The notes below the pieces were generated by a model, which searched no databases, was not told where the DNA came from, and was given only the letters and a program-made list of their open reading frames with translations. Shown here piece by piece: positions 37,066 to 48,570 of a stretch of 64,000 bases of DNA (positions are counted from its first letter, which is position 1; each line of letters opens with the position of its first letter). Source of the DNA: Tragulus kanchil (Eukaryota; Chordata; Mammalia; Artiodactyla; Tragulidae); contig JAIOJX010000005.1 in NCBI GenBank assembly GCA_022376925.1, positions 97,189,001 through 97,253,000 of the forward strand. Reading direction: 5' to 3'. A program made the position numbers and the translations under genes.

Positions 37066-37225
37066 CTGTTGGATGCCGTAGGTCCAACCCTGTCTAATTC
37101 GATCCCGGGCCCACACGTTATGAGCATTTTCCGCCAACTTGTCCACCATAGCCTCCTGAGATGGGGTGAGTTTGATAAAGCTCAGGTCCATCGGAGCAGG
37201 CTTGTATCCACTTGTCAGCTGGTAA
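37066..37225 (-). CDS. RYR2: RYR2 exon, RyR repeat 2, copy 1 (160 nt)
   Basis: The acceptor is TTTGTAG and the donor is GTATG at 37061-37065. The first base completes the Asn codon begun in the upstream exon. Then come 53 codons starting [16 protein letters not shown] and ending [10 protein letters not shown], finishing on a whole codon. The [12 protein letters not shown] stretch is the conserved core of the RyR repeat (the P1 domain of structural papers). The residues match RyR2. An identical exon with identical splice sites lies 1090 bases to the right. Because 160 is not a multiple of three and the entry and exit phases differ, splicing one copy to the other would shift the frame. Only one copy can be functional in a given transcript, and the second is probably an assembly duplicate. 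Confidence 0.95.
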
Positions 37226-38155
37226 CTACAAAACAAAGTCAAAGACATATACAATGAGCCTATTCAAAAGAGGCAAGGTGGAGAAATTCCTATAATAATC
37301 TTTTAATTCCAACTGCTCCTAATTCTTATTGTTCCATAAACCACAGTGGTGACCGTTGGTGATGTGCCTGGTCAGCACATCTTTTATCACTTAAATGAAG
37401 ACTCATCAGGCAGAACGGTCATATGATCTTCATGTTTTCATTCTTACACCAATAAAACAGAATGAGGCAACACTTCTCTCTCGAAGCTGAGAAGTATTTA
37501 CCATTGTGCTCCAAACAGTTGATCCTTTTGTACAGCATAAATCAAAGTATCAGTAATTAAAATATTTAATGAATTTCTTTTCCTGTTAAGTCCTCATTTT
37601 TCTCAAATGTTTACATGATATATTCATATAAAATTTATTGCAGAAATCTATATATCCCTTTGGATACAAAATGCTCATTATTCTTCAGGGGAATTTCAAC
37701 ACACTTATTCATTATTATTCTATTGCAAAGCCAAATTATGCAATTCAGGAAGCCTCTAGATAAGATAGAGACTAGGAAATACCAGGCTTATAATCATCTA
37801 AAATATGATTTTGGGAATTTCAGACCTCTTTTATTATTGATTTAGCCTGATCATCTCATATTTCAAATACTTGTCTTAAAATACAATGTCAGAGACAGAA
37901 GTGCTCCAAAACCATGACATAAATCGCAGGTCTGATAATATTCACTGGGCCCCTCATGATAAGAGACAGACTTGGGGAGGTTTGACTTCTTGGTTTCAGC
38001 AGTAAACAGATGCTTCAATGGATATACACATTAAAGGTTATCCATACGATGTGAGTTTTACAATAGTTTTTATTCATCTCTTCTGTTCCAAATTATACTA
38101 ATTCCTACTCAAGTTAACTTCAGAGTACATGCTGTAGAGCCAAGGTGCCACATAC

Positions 38156-38315
38156 CTGTTGGATGCCGTAGGTCCAACCCTGTCTAATTCGATCCCGGGC
38201 CCACACGTTATGAGCATTTTCCGCCAACTTGTCCACCATAGCCTCCTGAGATGGGGTGAGTTTGATAAAGCTCAGGTCCATCGGAGCAGGCTTGTATCCA
38301 CTTGTCAGCTGGTAA
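38156..38315 (-). CDS. RYR2: RYR2 exon, RyR repeat 2, copy 2 (160 nt)
   Basis: This is a perfect second copy of the exon at 37066-37225, with the same acceptor, donor and 53 codons. It lies in the right-hand unit of a duplication with a period of about 1090. No coding difference separates the copies, so nothing suggests divergence into alternative exons. Being 5' of the other copy in transcript order, it would be spliced first. Including both would break the frame. Treat the two entries as one biological exon unless read data show otherwise. Confidence 0.8.
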
Positions 38316-39854
38316 CTACAAAACAAAGTCAAAGACATATACAATGAGCCTATTCAAAAGAGGCAAGGTGGAGAAATTCCTATAATAATCTTTTAATTCC
38401 AACTGCTCCTAATTCTTATTGTTCCATAAACCACAGTGGTGACCGTTGGTGATGTGCCTGGTCAGCACATCTTTTTATCACTTAAATGAAGACTCATCAG
38501 GCAGAACGGTCATATGATCTTCATGTTTTCATTCTTACACCAATAAAACAGAATGAGGCAACACTTCTCTCTCGAAGCTGAGAAGTATTTACCATTGTGC
38601 TCCAAACAGTTGATCCTTTTGTACAGCATAAATCAAAGTATCAGTAATTAAAATATTTAATGAATTTCTTTTCCTGTTAAGTCCTCATTTTTCTCAAATG
38701 TTTACATGATATATTCATATAAAATTTATTGCAGAAATCTATATATCCCTTTGGATACAAAATGCTCATTATTCTTCAGGGGAATTTCAACACACTTATT
38801 CATTATTATTCTATTGCAAAGCCAAATTATGCAATTCAGGAAGCCTCTAGATAAGATAGAGACTAGGAAATACCAGGCTTATAATCATCTAAAATATGAT
38901 TAAGGCCCAGATTTTAAGAAATGCTTACCAGAGACTATTTCCGTACTCTGAGCTAGAGAAGAAAGGTATCAAAACAAGTGTAGCTTTTGTCCTTTTGGGA
39001 GAAATAGAAAATTGAAAATATAAAATCTTCAAACTTCCCTCATGGTCCAGAGATTAAGACTCCGCCTGCCAGCCTCTTCAACAAATGGTGCTGGGAAAAC
39101 AGGACAGCTACATGCAAAAACAATGAAGCTGGAACATTCCCTAACACCATATGCAAAGATAAACTCAAAATGGATTAAAGACCTAAATGTAAGACCAGAA
39201 AGCATAAAACTCTTAGACAAGAATATAGGCAAAACACCCAAGGACATAAATCAAAGCAAAATCTTCTATGACTCACCCACTAGAGTAACAGAAATAAAAG
39301 CAAAAATAAATGAGTGGTACCTGATGAAATTTAAAAGCTTTTGCACAGCAAAGGAAACTACAAACCAGGTAAACAGACAACCCACAGAATGGGAGAAAAT
39401 CATAGCAAATGAAACAACAGACAAAGAATTCATCTCCAAAATCTACAAGCAACTCAGACAATTCAGTACCGGAAAAATGAACAACCCAATCAAAAAATGG
39501 GAAAAGGACCTAAACAGACACCTCTCCAAAGACGACATACAGATGGCCCAAAAACACATGAAAAGATGCTCAAAGTCACTTATTATTAGAGAAATGCCAA
39601 TCAAAGCTACAATGAGACATCACCTCACACTCATCAGAATGGCCATCATCAAAAAATTTACAGATAATACATGCTGGAGAGGCTGCGGAGAAAAGGGAAC
39701 ACTCCTGAACTGTTGGTGGGAATGTAAATTGATACCACCACTATGGAAGACAGTATGGAGATTCCTCAAAAAGCTAAGAATAGAAGAACCACATGACTCA
39801 GCAATCCCACCATTAGGCTTATACCCTGATGAAATCAAAATTGAAAGACACCTG

Positions 39855-40172
39855 GGGCTTCCCTGGTGGTCCAGCGGGTAAGGACACCGCCTTGCAGTGC
39901 AAGGGGCGCCAGTTCCATCCCTGGCCTGGGAGGATCCCACATGCCGCGGAGCGGCTGGACCGATGTGTCCCATCACCGAGTCGGAGCTCTGGAGTGCATG
40001 CGCCCAGAGCCGGCACTCTGCAACGACAGACGCCACCGCGATGGGAGGCCCACAGGAGCCAAAGAACAAAGACAGATGAAAATAGATAAATGAAAGACCA
40101 ATAGAAGAGGCCCGCCCAACCCCTCCCTCCCCAACCCGCCCCCCCAAAAATAAATATAAATGTTTTTTTAAA
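39855..40172 (+). mobile_element. CHR-like SINE nested in L1 ORF2, with TSD
   Basis: GGGCTTCCCTGGTGGTCCAG starts the element, and A and B box-like segments and the C-rich 3' block are intact. TTGAAAGACACCTG at 39841-39854 repeats at 40177-40190, with AAAA before each. Removing the insert restores continuity of the host ORF2 reading (…EIKIER, then DTCTPMF…), an independent check on the boundaries. Confidence 0.95.
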
Positions 40173-40184
40173 AAAATTGAAAGA

Positions 40185-42398
40185 CACCTGTACCCCAATG
40201 TTCAATGCAGCACTCTACATAATAGCTAGAACATGGAAGCAACCTAGACGTCCATCAATGAATGAATGGATAAAGAAACTCTGGTACATATATACAATGG
40301 AGTACTTCTCAGCCGCAAAAAGAAATACAGAAGATTCAGTCCTAATGAGATGGATGAATCTAGGACATATATACAAAGTGAAGTAAGTCAAAAAGAGGAC
40401 AAGTATAGTTTTATACACACACACACACACACACATATATGGAATCTAGTAAGATCATACTGGTAAATACATACACAGAGCATCAATGGAAAAACAGTCA
40501 TAGAGAACAGACTTATGGACATTGGGGAGAGGAAGAGTGGGTGAGAGACATGGAAAGAGTAACATGGAGCCCTGTACTATCTTATGTAAAAGAGATAACT
40601 ATTGTGAATGCTCTGTGGGTTAAGGGATCTTACATGGGGGCTATGCAATAGCCTGGAGAGGTAGGATGGGTTATACATATGACTAATCTGGGATTATACA
40701 TATCTATAAACAACAAAACTCTGTAAAAGCAAAAAAGTAACAACAACAACAAAAAAGGAATCTTCCTGCCATGCAGCAGATACAGGTTCCATCCCTGTCC
40801 TAGAGGGATTCCCACATGTGCAGGGCAACTAAGCCCATGCACCACAACTACTGAGCCCACACTTTATAGTCTGCGAGTTGCAACTAGTGAAACCCATGCA
40901 CCGCAGAGCCTGTACAGCCAAAAATAAATGCATAAACAAATAAAATTTTAAAAAGAAAACATAAAATTTTGCACACACATATGTTAGGGCAAAGGGATTT
41001 CTCTGCTACACACACACACTCTCATCTTTTTAACTAGAGAGATCGGCATGAAGCCTGTTGTACAGTTGATTCTCTTTCATTTTTTGTCACTGCTGTGTCC
41101 CCATAATCAACTATGCCTTGGGGGTCAGGATCTGCTTCTGATCCATTTTTCTAATTATCATTATACTTAAAGAGTGTCTGGCAGAGAACAGCCTTTCAAT
41201 CTATAGTTTTTGAAAGGATTCACTTTATTTGCAAAACGAACATAAAGAGATACACATCTTTGTCTCAAAGATTCTCCTTTGGTGCAAATTAAAGAGCACC
41301 TGTACCCCAATGTTCAATGCAGCACTCTACATAATAGCTAGAACATGGAAGCAACCTAGACGTCCATCAATGAATGAATGGATAAAGAAACTCTGGTACA
41401 TATATACAATGGAGTACTTCTCAGCCGCAAAAAGAAATACAGAAGATTCAGTCCTAATGAGATGGATGAATCTAGGACATATATACAAAGTGAAGTAAGT
41501 CAAAAAGAGGACAAGTATAGTTTTATACACACACACACACACACATATATGGAATCTAGTAAGATCATACTGGTAAATACATACACAGAGCATCAATGGA
41601 AAAACAGTCATAGAGAACAGACTTATGGACATTGGGGAGAGGAAGAGTGGGTGAGAGACATGGAAAGAGTAACATGGAGCCCTGTACTATCTTATGTAAA
41701 AGAGATAACTATTGTGAATGCTCTGTGGGTTAAGGGATCTTACATGGGGGCTATGCAATAGCCTGGAGAGGTAGGATGGGTTATACATATGACTAATCTG
41801 GGATTATACATATCTATAAACAACAAAACTCTGTAAAAGCAAAAAAGTAACAACAACAACAAAAAAGGAATCTTCCTGCCATGCAGCAGATACAGGTTCC
41901 ATCCCTGTCCTAGAGGGATTCCCACATGTGCAGGGCAACTAAGCCCATGCACCACAACTACTGAGCCCACACTTTATAGTCTGCGAGTTGCAACTAGTGA
42001 AACCCATGCACCGCAGAGCCTGTACAGCCAAAAATAAATGCATAAACAAATAAAATTTTAAAAAGAAAACATAAAATTTTGCACACACATATGTTAGGGC
42101 AAAGGGATTTCTCTGCTACACACACACACTCTCATCTTTTTAACTAGAGAGATCGGCATGAAGCCTGTTGTACAGTTGATTCTCTTTCATTTTTTGTCAC
42201 TGCTGTGTCCCCATAATCAACTATGCCTTGGGGGTCAGGATCTGCTTCTGATCCATTTTTCTAATTATCATTATACTTAAAGAGTGTCTGGCAGAGAACA
42301 GCCTTTCAATCTATAGTTTTTGAAAGGATTCACTTTATTTGCAAAACGAACATAAAGAGATACACATCTTTGTCTCAAAGATTCTCCTTTGGTGCAAA
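40185..42398. repeat. Local direct duplication 11 (period 1112 to 1110)
   Basis: 40185-41296 repeats at 41297-42398. The copies differ by one CA unit in the microsatellite near 40415. The left copy begins at the SINE target site inside the L1, so the second copy starts mid-ORF2 with no SINE before it. Confidence 0.98.
40415..40438. repeat. (CA)n microsatellite
   Basis: Eleven or so CA units at the end of L1 ORF2. The duplicate near 41527-41546 is one unit shorter. Confidence 0.9.
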
Positions 42399-44325
42399 GT
42401 AAAGAGAATTTCCCAGAAAGATAAATAGAGTATACTAACAAATATATATGGAATCTAGAAAGATGGTACTGATAAATGCATATGCAGAGCAGCAATGGAG
42501 AAACAAACAGAGAACAGACTTATGGACATTGAAGGGGAGCGAGGAATGGGCTAGAGGTATGGACCATATGTTACAATATGTAAAATAGGAAACGAATGGG
42601 AATCTGTTGTAAGACTAAGAGAACTCAACAGGGCCTCTGTAACAGCCTAGAAGGGTGGGAGGAGGAGGGAGATCAGAGGTAAGTTTATGGCTGATTCAGG
42701 TTGATGTGTAGCAGTAAACAACAAAACTCTAAAAAAAGAAAGAATAAAATAAATAAATAAATAAATCACAGAAAACAAACCAAAAAAAAAAAGGTGGAGG
42801 ACCAGAGGGAAGAGCAAAAGGTAAATAAATAAAATGATCATAACATAAGAAAATGGTCTAAGATAAAACTATAAATAATCTTTCTCCTTCTAATTATTCC
42901 TCTATGGCTAGACTGATTAAAAGATAAGCTCCTTAATACCAGGGGGAGGATTTAAGATAGTACCTGATACATGGTAGATATTCAATAAATTTCTGAATGA
43001 ATCTGTATATGACAGCAATAAATAATTTAAGGCTGAATGAAGTTGACTTTACCTTAAATACTCCTACCTAACTGTAAGATATCTATTTTATAAATGATTT
43101 ATCTATAAGCAGAACTCTTAAAAATACTTTAAGTAGATCAGATTGGTCTGGCAGTTGCAAAAATATGGCTAATTATTACTTTATGTCACTTCATTTACAG
43201 TCACAAGCTGTATTTATTGACACAAAATTTTGTTCAGTTTTAAATCAGAACTCTGCATGTTTGGGTAATTAACCATCCGTCTTTATCTTACTATAAAGAA
43301 GCCACATGGGAGCCCTTTTTAATCTCTAGTTTTTGAAAGGATTCACTTTATTTGCAAAACGAACATAAAGAGATACACATCTTTGTCTCAAAGATTCTCC
43401 TTTGGTGCAAAGTAAAGAGAATTTCCCAGAAAGATAAATAGAGTATACTAACAAATATATATGGAATCTAGAAAGATGGTACTGATAAATGCATATGCAG
43501 AGCAGCAATGGAGAAACAAACAGAGAACAGACTTATGGACATTGAAGGGGAGCGAGGAATGGGCTAGAGGTATGGACCATATGTTACAATATGTAAAATA
43601 GGAAACGAATGGGAATCTGTTGTAAGACTAAGAGAACTCAACAGGGCCTCTGTAACAGCCTAGAAGGGTGGGAGGAGGAGGGAGATCAGAGGTAAGTTTA
43701 TGGCTGATTCAGGTTGATGTGTAGCAGTAAACAACAAAACTCTAAAAAAAGAAAGAATAAAATAAATAAATAAATAAATCACAGAAAACAAACCAAAAAA
43801 AAAAAGGTGGAGGACCAGAGGGAAGAGCAAAAGGTAAATAAATAAAATGATCATAACATAAGAAAATGGTCTAAGATAAAACTATAAATAATCTTTCTCC
43901 TTCTAATTATTCCTCTATGGCTAGACTGATTAAAAGATAAGCTCCTTAATACCAGGGGGAGGATTTAAGATAGTACCTGATACATGGTAGATATTCAATA
44001 AATTTCTGAATGAATCTGTATATGACAGCAATAAATAATTTAAGGCTGAATGAAGTTGACTTTACCTTAAATACTCCTACCTAACTGTAAGATATCTATT
44101 TTATAAATGATTTATCTATAAGCAGAACTCTTAAAAATACTTTAAGTAGATCAGATTGGTCTGGCAGTTGCAAAAATATGGCTAATTATTACTTTATGTC
44201 ACTTCATTTACAGTCACAAGCTGTATTTATTGACACAAAATTTTGTTCAGTTTTAAATCAGAACTCTGCATGTTTGGGTAATTAACCATCCGTCTTTATC
44301 TTACTATAAAGAAGCCACATGGGAG
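42308..44325. repeat. Local direct duplication 12 (period 1013, short spacer)
   Basis: 42308-43312 repeats at 43321-44325. Eight bases (CCCTTTTT) separate the copies. The left unit starts within duplication 11, so about 90 bases near 41198, 42308 and 43321 occur three times. Confidence 0.98.
42437..42740 (+). repeat. L1 3' UTR fragment
   Basis: ATATATGGAATCTAGAAAGA, GAACAGACTTATGGACATTG and AACAGCCTAGAAGGGTGGGA match the 3' UTR of the L1 at 40440-40730 with divergence. It is repeated at 43450-43753. Confidence 0.8.
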
Positions 44326-46331
44326 TTTTTAATCACTCATACAAATCACTGCCTTGTATAGAATCAGGATGTTTAAATAGATAAATCTGACAACTGTAAG
44401 CACAGTCTATATACAAGTTCTTACTTGGGGAACATTTTCTTCAAGAGAGCACTCTCAATACATTCCAAACGTCCAGCATTATCTAATTTCCAAGTTTAAC
44501 ATTATCTGCTGGAAGCAGGGTTGGGGACAATCATCTTGGTCTTTGGTACTCAGCTACTCTCCACTTCTTTTCCTCCTGAATTTCCACAAAATCACCCAGC
44601 ATACAATTCTCTTTCTTCTCTATTTTTCCAGTGGCCCTAATCCCTCCTATCCATGACAGAGGTCAAGTGGTCAAGTTTTGAAGGTAATCTAAGAAGCGCT
44701 GACAAGAGCTTATGCTACCGTAGTGAGGAATGTATGTCCTCTAAAAAGCAAAGATCCTTTCCTTGCAACCAGTTCTTGTAGTTGACTTGCCAGCAAGGTC
44801 AAAGAGGCAGGAATTTTGGAAGGGTGCTTTGGATTAAAAAAAGTATATAGATACATTCTATAGTGCAATATAACAGAGTATAGGTACATGTAATAATCCT
44901 GGCATAAGCATTTCTCTGTTTTCTAAATTTTCCTCTCTCTGTATATAATATGTATTAGAACTACTTTAATTTGCTATAACAGTGAAAGTCTACAGGGATG
45001 CATTTGCATCTGTTGATTTGAAATGACCCAATAATTAGTTCACACACATTTTTCAGATGTAGACTACAATTTATTCTACCTGCTTTTCTTCATACCTTGT
45101 GCAAGAAAGAATTTAAATTTTCAAGTAATTCTTTTAAATGGCAAATCATCCCATCCAAATTAAAATTATTAATGCCCATTTCACCTGAACCTTGTTTCTG
45201 CACTGTTGCACTTGGTCTTCTACAGTAAATATAAAATACTTTAAGTAGATCAGATTGGTCTGGCAGTTGCAAAAATATGGCTAATTATTACTTTATGTCA
45301 CTTCATTTACAGTCACAAGCTGTATTTATTGACACAAAATTTTGTTCAGTTTTAAATCAGAACTCTGCATGTTTGGGTAATTAACCATCCGTCTTTATCT
45401 TACTATAAAGAAGCCACATGGGAGTTTTTAATCACTCATACAAATCACTGCCTTGTATAGAATCAGGATGTTTAAATAGATAAATCTGACAACTGTAAGC
45501 ACAGTCTATATACAAGTTCTTACTTGGGGAACATTTTCTTCAAGAGAGCACTCTCAATACATTCCAAACGTCCAGCATTATCTAATTTCCAAGTTTAACA
45601 TTATCTGCTGGAAGCAGGGTTGGGGACAATCATCTTGGTCTTTGGTACTCAGCTACTCTCCACTTCTTTTCCTCCTGAATTTCCACAAAATCACCCAGCA
45701 TACAATTCTCTTTCTTCTCTATTTTTCCAGTGGCCCTAATCCCTCCTATCCATGACAGAGGTCAAGTGGTCAAGTTTTGAAGGTAATCTAAGAAGCGCTG
45801 ACAAGAGCTTATGCTACCGTAGTGAGGAATGTATGTCCTCTAAAAAGCAAAGATCCTTTCCTTGCAACCAGTTCTTGTAGTTGACTTGCCAGCAAGGTCA
45901 AAGAGGCAGGAATTTTGGAAGGGTGCTTTGGATTAAAAAAAGTATATAGATACATTCTATAGTGCAATATAACAGAGTATAGGTACATGTAATAATCCTG
46001 GCATAAGCATTTCTCTGTTTTCTAAATTTTCCTCTCCCTGTATATAATATGTATTAGAACTACTTTAATTTGCTATAACAGTGAAAGTCTACAGGGATGC
46101 ATTTGCATCTGTTGATTTGAAATGACCCAATAATTAGTTCACACACATTTTTCAGATGTAGACTACAATTTATTCTACCTGCTTTTCTTCATACCTTGTG
46201 CAAGAAAGAATTTAAATTTTCAAGTAATTCTTTTAAATGGCAAATCATCCCATCCAAATTAAAATTATTAATGCCCATTTCACCTGAACCTTGTTTCTGC
46301 ACTGTTGCACTTGGTCTTCTACAGTAAAATA
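44134..46331. repeat. Local direct duplication 13 (period 1099)
   Basis: 44134-45232 repeats at 45233-46331 with about one substitution (CTCTCTG versus CTCCCTG near 44937 and 46036). Its start overlaps duplication 12, making 43121-43312, 44134-44325 and 45233-45424 triplicate. Confidence 0.98.
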
Positions 46332-47394
46332 TAAATATAAACATCTTTGAAAATAAGATTTCAACCTCAGTTGATTGATAATCATGGTGACATCATGAAC
46401 ACTTTTACCACTGGCATCAATAATGATTTATAAAACAATTTACAGGACATGACAAAATAAGAATCAAATCACTATACCAAAATGAGATTTTTTAAAAAGT
46501 ACAAAAGTGTACTATAGCAAACAATACCCATTTAACCTTATTAATACAATCTAATTAGGTATATAAAGATCAATCAACTACTAATAGAAACAATTTTCTT
46601 TTTGTGATTGGAAAAGAACAAAGAACTAGGCTTTCAAATAAAATGTGAGCCTTGGAAGCTAAACGGTTCTGAGTAAAGTTTCAGACTGATATCCAGAAAT
46701 TTAAAAGAAATACAGGAAAGACTTCTACAACAATTCTTGGGAACAGAATTTTTGTAACCCAAATGCTAGGGAAAAGGCATGCCGTTAATGATTATACTAA
46801 AAAATATAAAATATATGTAGTTCATATTAATGACATCTATGTATTACAATCTATCTTCTGAAGCTTCCTGGGAAAATTCTGTCAGAATCAGTCAACAGAC
46901 CTCTTTCTCCTGCCATGTATTTATCTAGTAGGTGTACTTTTTAACTTCCTTTACTCTAATACACTAAGATGCGGTACCATCAATCATTTTGCAAACTTAG
47001 GTTATAAGGAATATATATAGTACTAAACAAATATGTTCAAATACGGTCATTTCCAAAGAATCAAAGTTCTTTTGTAGTAGCTGTTAGTTTTATTTTGATG
47101 TAGTATATAGTGAATAATGTTCTGAAAGTGAGATTAATAAATCACATCAACTCTCTGTTTCCTTACAGTCAAACTTCTTTTTAAAAACTTCCTTGCCTGG
47201 GAGAAAAGAAAAACTGGCAAACTGCCAGTTTCATTTGCATTGAATTACCAAATATGTAAACAATTGATAATACTTGGCCCCATGGATGAACCCTTGTGTA
47301 CAGCAGCAATTCAGTTCTGTGCTTCATTCCCACCAGACCCACATTTTTTTCCGAGAAGGAATTATAAAATGAGCCTTTTAAATAAGTGTTCCAT
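46332..47394. other. RYR2 intron, no recognised feature
   Basis: AT-rich intronic sequence. I see no exon, SINE or long repeat here. Confidence 0.6.
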
Positions 47395-47662
47395 GGCAGT
47401 CCAGTGGGTGAAAAGTATGCCTTGCAGTGAAAGGAGCACGGGTTCAATCCCTGGCCCAGGAAGATCCCAAGTGCCAGGGAGCGGCTGGAACAGTGTGTCC
47501 AATTACCGAGTCGGAGCTCTGGTGCATATACGCCCAGAGCTGGTGCTCTGCAAGAGAGAGGCCACTGCAGTGGGAGGCCCACACAGGGCAAAGAATAAAG
47601 ATAGATGAAAATAAATAAATAAAAAACCAACAAAGGTGCCAAAATTAAAAAAAAAAAAAAAA
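47395..47662 (+). mobile_element. CHR-like SINE, slightly 5'-truncated, with TSD
   Basis: GGCAGTCCAGTGGGTGAAAA, a B-box-like GGGTTCAATCCCTGGC and GCCACTGCAGTGGGAGGCCC, then poly-A. AAGTGTTCCAT at 47384-47394 repeats at 47663-47673. It is older than the copies at 16111 and 51639. Confidence 0.9.
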
Positions 47663-48189
47663 AAGTGTTCCATACGCTATCACTAAAGAACCAGTCAAAG
47701 TGGTGCAAGAAGAAACATGGCAGAGTACCAGAAACATTAAGGGACACGCCTTTTCTGTTTTTTCAGCCTCTCCCACCTCTCAAGCTTACTTGTTTAGTAT
47801 GAATCAGAGTAAATGAAGCTTGGAAGTCATTACACTGTGAAAGATGCACAGTAAACATAAAAAGATTATGTCCAAGTTCAGCGGATGTTAACTGTAAATT
47901 TCAAAACCAAATCAGTCTTTCAAGTACCTTGGAACAAATGGGAAAATCTCAGATGGCTGCACACCACAGATATTCAAAACAAGTTTTGCTAGAAGCACAG
48001 CTATGAAAAATGAATGCTGGGTTGACATCCTCAAATAAAAAAGGAGAATATTCAAAAACACTTCTCCAGAAAACAAATACAGAAGAATAAGTTCAGTGGG
48101 AAAATTAGAAGAATGATTTTAGGATAGAAATTGGAAGGGATCTATTTCTTCTACTACTTCACTTCTTCATTTTATTTATATTTTAAAAA

Positions 48190-48318
48190 ATACATTAATT
48201 ATTTGGCTGCACCAGGTCTCAGTATGTGGAACCTAGTTCCCTTGACCAGGTATTGAACCCAGGACTCCTGCTTTGGGAGCTCAGAGTCTTAGCCACTGGA
48301 CCACCAGGGAGGTCCCCC
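48190..48318 (-). mobile_element. CHR-type SINE fragment
   Basis: TTTGGCTGCACCAGGTCTCA, AGGTATTGAACCCAGGACTC and CCACTGGACCACCAGGGAGG in reverse order. Confidence 0.8.
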
Positions 48319-48570
48319 ATATTAAATAGACAGGTAATATGATGATATAATGGTGCCTCCCCAACCTTTATTTCCTTTTTAACTCCAAGGCCTTCCTGTA
48401 CCCCACAGCCCCTTTGAAACAAAACCCAGAGGATAATTTCAAGAAAGACCAAAAAATCCATTCTTGGCTTTCAGGTTTTTTAAATAGTCTTTGAAAAGTC
48501 ATAGCACAGACAATAGTCTTTAGAGAAAGACCTTCTGATATGAATAGCTCTGCTTTTGAATACTAAAAGA

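Larger units (their letters stand above)
36725..38901. repeat. Local direct duplication 10 (period 1090), includes an RYR2 exon
   Basis: 36725-37814 repeats at 37815-38901. A one-base T indel near 38474 and a few substitutions at the start (GGAATTTTAG versus GGAATTTCAG) separate the copies. The 160-nt RYR2 exon is carried in both. The left unit starts within the right unit of duplication 9, giving three copies of about 260 bases. Confidence 0.98.
39072..40750 (+). mobile_element. L1, 5'-truncated ORF2 3' end plus 3' UTR
   Basis: A frame open from 39042 to 39881 and resuming after a nested SINE gives the C-terminal part of L1 ORF2: KINSKWIKDLNVRPESIKLL, then [40 protein letters not shown] and, past the [24 protein letters not shown] and EWIKKLWYIYTMEYFSAAKR. 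It ends at a CA repeat and the 3' UTR. The unbroken frame shows it is younger than the other L1 pieces here. It is truncated and interrupted, so it is inactive. Confidence 0.93.
39033..40950 (+). mobile_element. CHR-type SINE split by an L1 insertion
   Basis: The SINE 5' part (ACTTCCCTCATGGTCCAGAG, to about 39071) and its remainder (AATCTTCCTGCCATGCAGCA, from about 40757 to 40950) flank the L1 at 39072-40750. GACTCCGCCTGCCA on the left and GAATCTTCCTGCCA on the right look like a decayed target-site duplication. The SINE 3' part repeats at 41869-42060. Confidence 0.75.

Noticed and set aside
39042..39881. A 279-codon open frame as a host gene
   Set aside because: It is the C-terminal part of L1 ORF2 running into a SINE; there is no independent gene.
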